Position numbers and translations under genes: made by a program. Below the pieces are notes generated by a model. That model was not told the DNA's origin and searched no databases. It saw nothing but the letters and a program-made list of their open reading frames with translations. From positions 1-33,795 of the forward strand of contig JALLAZ010000002.1 of the NCBI GenBank assembly GCA_036939755.1: a stretch of DNA of 33,795 nt, in the 5' to 3' direction. Positions 32,002 to 33,795 of this stretch are shown in pieces. The stretch is from Stephanodiscus triporus. Lineage: Eukaryota; Bacillariophyta; Thalassiosirophyceae; Thalassiosirales; Thalassiosiraceae. Numbering within the stretch: the first letter of the stretch is position 1; each line of letters opens with the position of its first letter.

Positions 32002-33278
32002 TCAGTAATAGCGGAGGGCAAGCACGAGCTCGCCCTCCTCTTTCTCGCCGTCACCTCCCAGGCCCAATGCTCCGTACACGTCCGCATAGTGGCGAATCTG
32101 CTTCAGCACAGACTCGAGGGGCGTGTCGCCGTGGACATCCCTCACAGAGCGGCTGGCACCAAGGCCGACGAGAGTATTCGCCGCCACGACAGCTCCCTCT
32201 CGCGTCGCCCTGTCGCCACCGATCAATCCCGACGTCGCGTGTAGGGCGGTTTGGCCGAATTCGTCCGCGTCGTTCGGATCGGCGCCCAGGCGCACCAGCA
32301 GCCCGAAGCTTCGCCTCGGACGTCGCACCGCATGCCACCGCGCGGATTAGCACGTGACACCTGTTGAGATCGGCGCCGGCCCGCCACGAGTCGGCGAACG
32401 TCGGCCTCGAAGCCGGGGAGCGGCGCATCCTTGGCCTTTCGCAGGCACGACATGAGCGGCCTGTCGAGCTCCGCAACGGGCCGCACCTCTGGCGTCTACG
32501 TGATCAGCAGATCCGACACCCCTTCCTTGGTCTTGAGCCCAAGACGACTCGGAGTGACGTACCAGAAAGCGCTGGCGAAACACGCCTGCCGGAACCCAAG
32601 CCCTGCCCATTGCTGCGTCACCTTTCGCCTCGCCGCCCTTCGCAGCGCCATGCGCTCGGCCTCGCGCGCTTGATCGGCGGCGCTTGGCTCCCTCCCCTCC
32701 ATCTTTCGAATGTGTGCCTCACGCTCCCAGTTACTATCTTCCGTCGTGTTCAAGAGGCCTGGCTGAAGAGCCGCCAGCGTCCATCCAGCGCGCAAGCACT
32801 CGTACAATGGCTTGTCGGTATTCTCCCGGCATTGACGTGCGTCGCGGGCATTCAGCCACTCCAGCAGATTTTTGACGCAACGAACGCCGAGGTCCTTGCG
32901 ACGGTGTGCCTCGGAGATGGAGACTTCCTCGATCTGGAGGAAGCCCCCGCTCGAGGCGGCGGCGTCCATCTCCTCGGTGAGGCCATCCAGGTCCTCGTAG
33001 CGAAGCGAGCCGTCGCCGTTGCAGGAGCAAACGCTCATCTCCTGCAGCTCCTGCGACACTGAATCGCAAAGTTCGTGGAATTGCCACCGCGGGCGGAAGT
33101 TTCGATCAATCACCAAGCCCTGCAGGCGACCGATCGAGTCATTCTCGTACATGATCGACACCTCGATTTCGTAATGTCTTTCAAGCTTGATCTCAAAGGC
33201 ATATCCAGCTGTCGTATCCTCCAGCCTGTGCAGACAGATCAGGCGATTGCCGTCCTCGTCCTCGTCGTCCTCGTCCAT
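32002..33278 (-). pseudogene. Broken GNAT-acetyltransferase-like / ankyrin-repeat gene
   Basis: ATG 33278 (the frame is open to 33407 without ATG) reads through an acidic start into a GNAT-like region: GFLQIEEVSISEAHRRKDLG (acceptor-helix type beta4-alpha3 with R/Q-x-x-G-like HRRKDLG), VKNLLEWLNARD, and LRAGWTLAALQPG. It stops at TAG 32496-32498 after GVSDLLIT. Beyond the stop the same frame continues with protein-like sequence (RPLMSCLRKAKDAPLPGFEA), then jumps frame near 32385 (GADLNRCHVLIRAVACGA) and again near 32305 into clear ankyrin sequence: LLVRLGADPNDADEFGQTAL and LGASRSVRDVHGDTPLESVL, ending at 32002. A stop and two shifts within 200 bp argue for a pseudogene, or for assembly errors in very GC-rich DNA; an intron could remove the stop but not easily both shifts. 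An alternative N-terminus in another frame starts at ATG 33386 (MKRRCVDEGDSSEML). Confidence 0.65.
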
Positions 33279-33693
33279 GTCATGCGCCGCTCGTCCCGCT
33301 CTGACTGCTGCGTCCGCGGCGTCGAAATCACGCGCGTAAGCATTTCGGAGCTGTCCCCTTCGTCCACGCAGCGACGTTTCATCGTGAGGAGTTCTTCCTT
33401 GCTTCACCCAGCCACGGGAAGAGATAATAGATTATAATACTCTCTTTCTCTAGCAAGGAGTGAGTCAGGGGGGGAATGCACCACCGACAGCAGGTCTAAC
33501 GATGGAGAGAAGACGGGCCTCATCTGTCTTCGGGAAGGTCGTATGGTATCGTATTTTGGTGAGAATTTCAAGCTCGTCATTGGTCTGTCTGCCGCTCTTT
33601 GCTGCCGGACTTTTCCCACACACACACAAAACATCAACACAACACTCACCCCTCAGATTCTGGCCATAATAATATGAATTTTCTTCTGTGGGA
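33279..33693. other. Intergenic between divergent genes
   Basis: Upstream of both the GNAT/ankyrin relic (minus) and the partial gene starting at 33694 (plus). Frames are short. A CACACACACA run lies at about 33617-33627. No element is identified beyond its position as a likely promoter area. Confidence 0.35.
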
Positions 33694-33795
33694 ATGGCCG
33701 AATTGAGATCTTTGCATCAGGATGTCGACTATGACGACAATGACGACGACGACAACGACGACGACTGCCGCGGCGAACAACATCGCAACCGTGAA
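33694..33795 (+). CDS. 5' end of an acidic protein gene (partial)
   Basis: ATG at 33694 opens a frame that runs off the window after 34 codons: MAELRSLHQDVDYDDN, an Asp/Asn run made of GAC/AAC triplets, then CRGEQHRNRE. The Asp-rich tract resembles those of other genes in this window. Too little is present to name the product, and a different downstream start cannot be excluded. Confidence 0.4.
   Translation, partial: MAELRSLHQDVDYDDNDDDDNDDDCRGEQHRNRE

Overview
The window reads as nuclear DNA of a stramenopile alga, most likely a diatom. The support is intron-containing protein genes with short (about 70-105 nt) GT-AG introns, runs of Ser and Asp codons, a Cys/His repeat family common in diatom genomes, one protein with a signal peptide followed by Phe (the diatom plastid-entry pattern), and an Argonaute. 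No tRNA, rRNA, CRISPR array or intact transposon was found. Species is not determinable by eye.

Layout. 1-264: 3' end of an unidentified gene. 265-1347: no convincing gene. 1348-13028 (+): a four-exon gene for a secreted protein of about 3,812 residues built from bacterial-adhesin-like repeats, integrin-type FG-GAP repeats, two Calx-beta-like domains and a jelly-roll module. 13167-13553 (-): an orphan coding-like fragment. 13727-18595 (-): an 18-exon Argonaute gene, convergent with the giant gene. 18596-19437: its upstream region, with TTAGGG/CCCTAA-like motifs. 19438-20339 (+): a decayed Cys/His zinc-repeat gene. 20819-22012 (-): probable plastid-directed protein with a CC-x3-C-x2-C motif and a SAP-like end. 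22336-24492 (+): membrane-anchored EDR2 C-terminal-domain protein, four exons. 25249-27063 (-) and 27188-27418 (+): a divergent pair, a Sec63-like-domain membrane protein and a tiny single-pass membrane protein. 28191-28451 (-): bacterial-type zinc ribbon protein. 28829-29716 (+) and 29956-31758 (+): two unidentified GC-rich genes, the second multi-pass membrane. 32002-33278 (-): GNAT/ankyrin gene broken by a stop and two frameshifts. 33694-end (+): 5' end of another gene.

The genes do not form an operon or an obvious pathway. The most notable locus is the Argonaute. Hand-spliced, it keeps the four residues of the guide 5'-phosphate pocket (Y, K, Q, K) but lacks the first catalytic Asp and the catalytic His of the slicer tetrad, and carries an extra segment before the Mid core. 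It looks like a guide-binding, non-cutting Argonaute. The neighbouring giant protein is a eukaryotic surface protein assembled from modules typical of bacterial giant adhesins. Splice sites were assigned by eye from GT/AG signals, reading-frame phase and domain continuity; no search was run.
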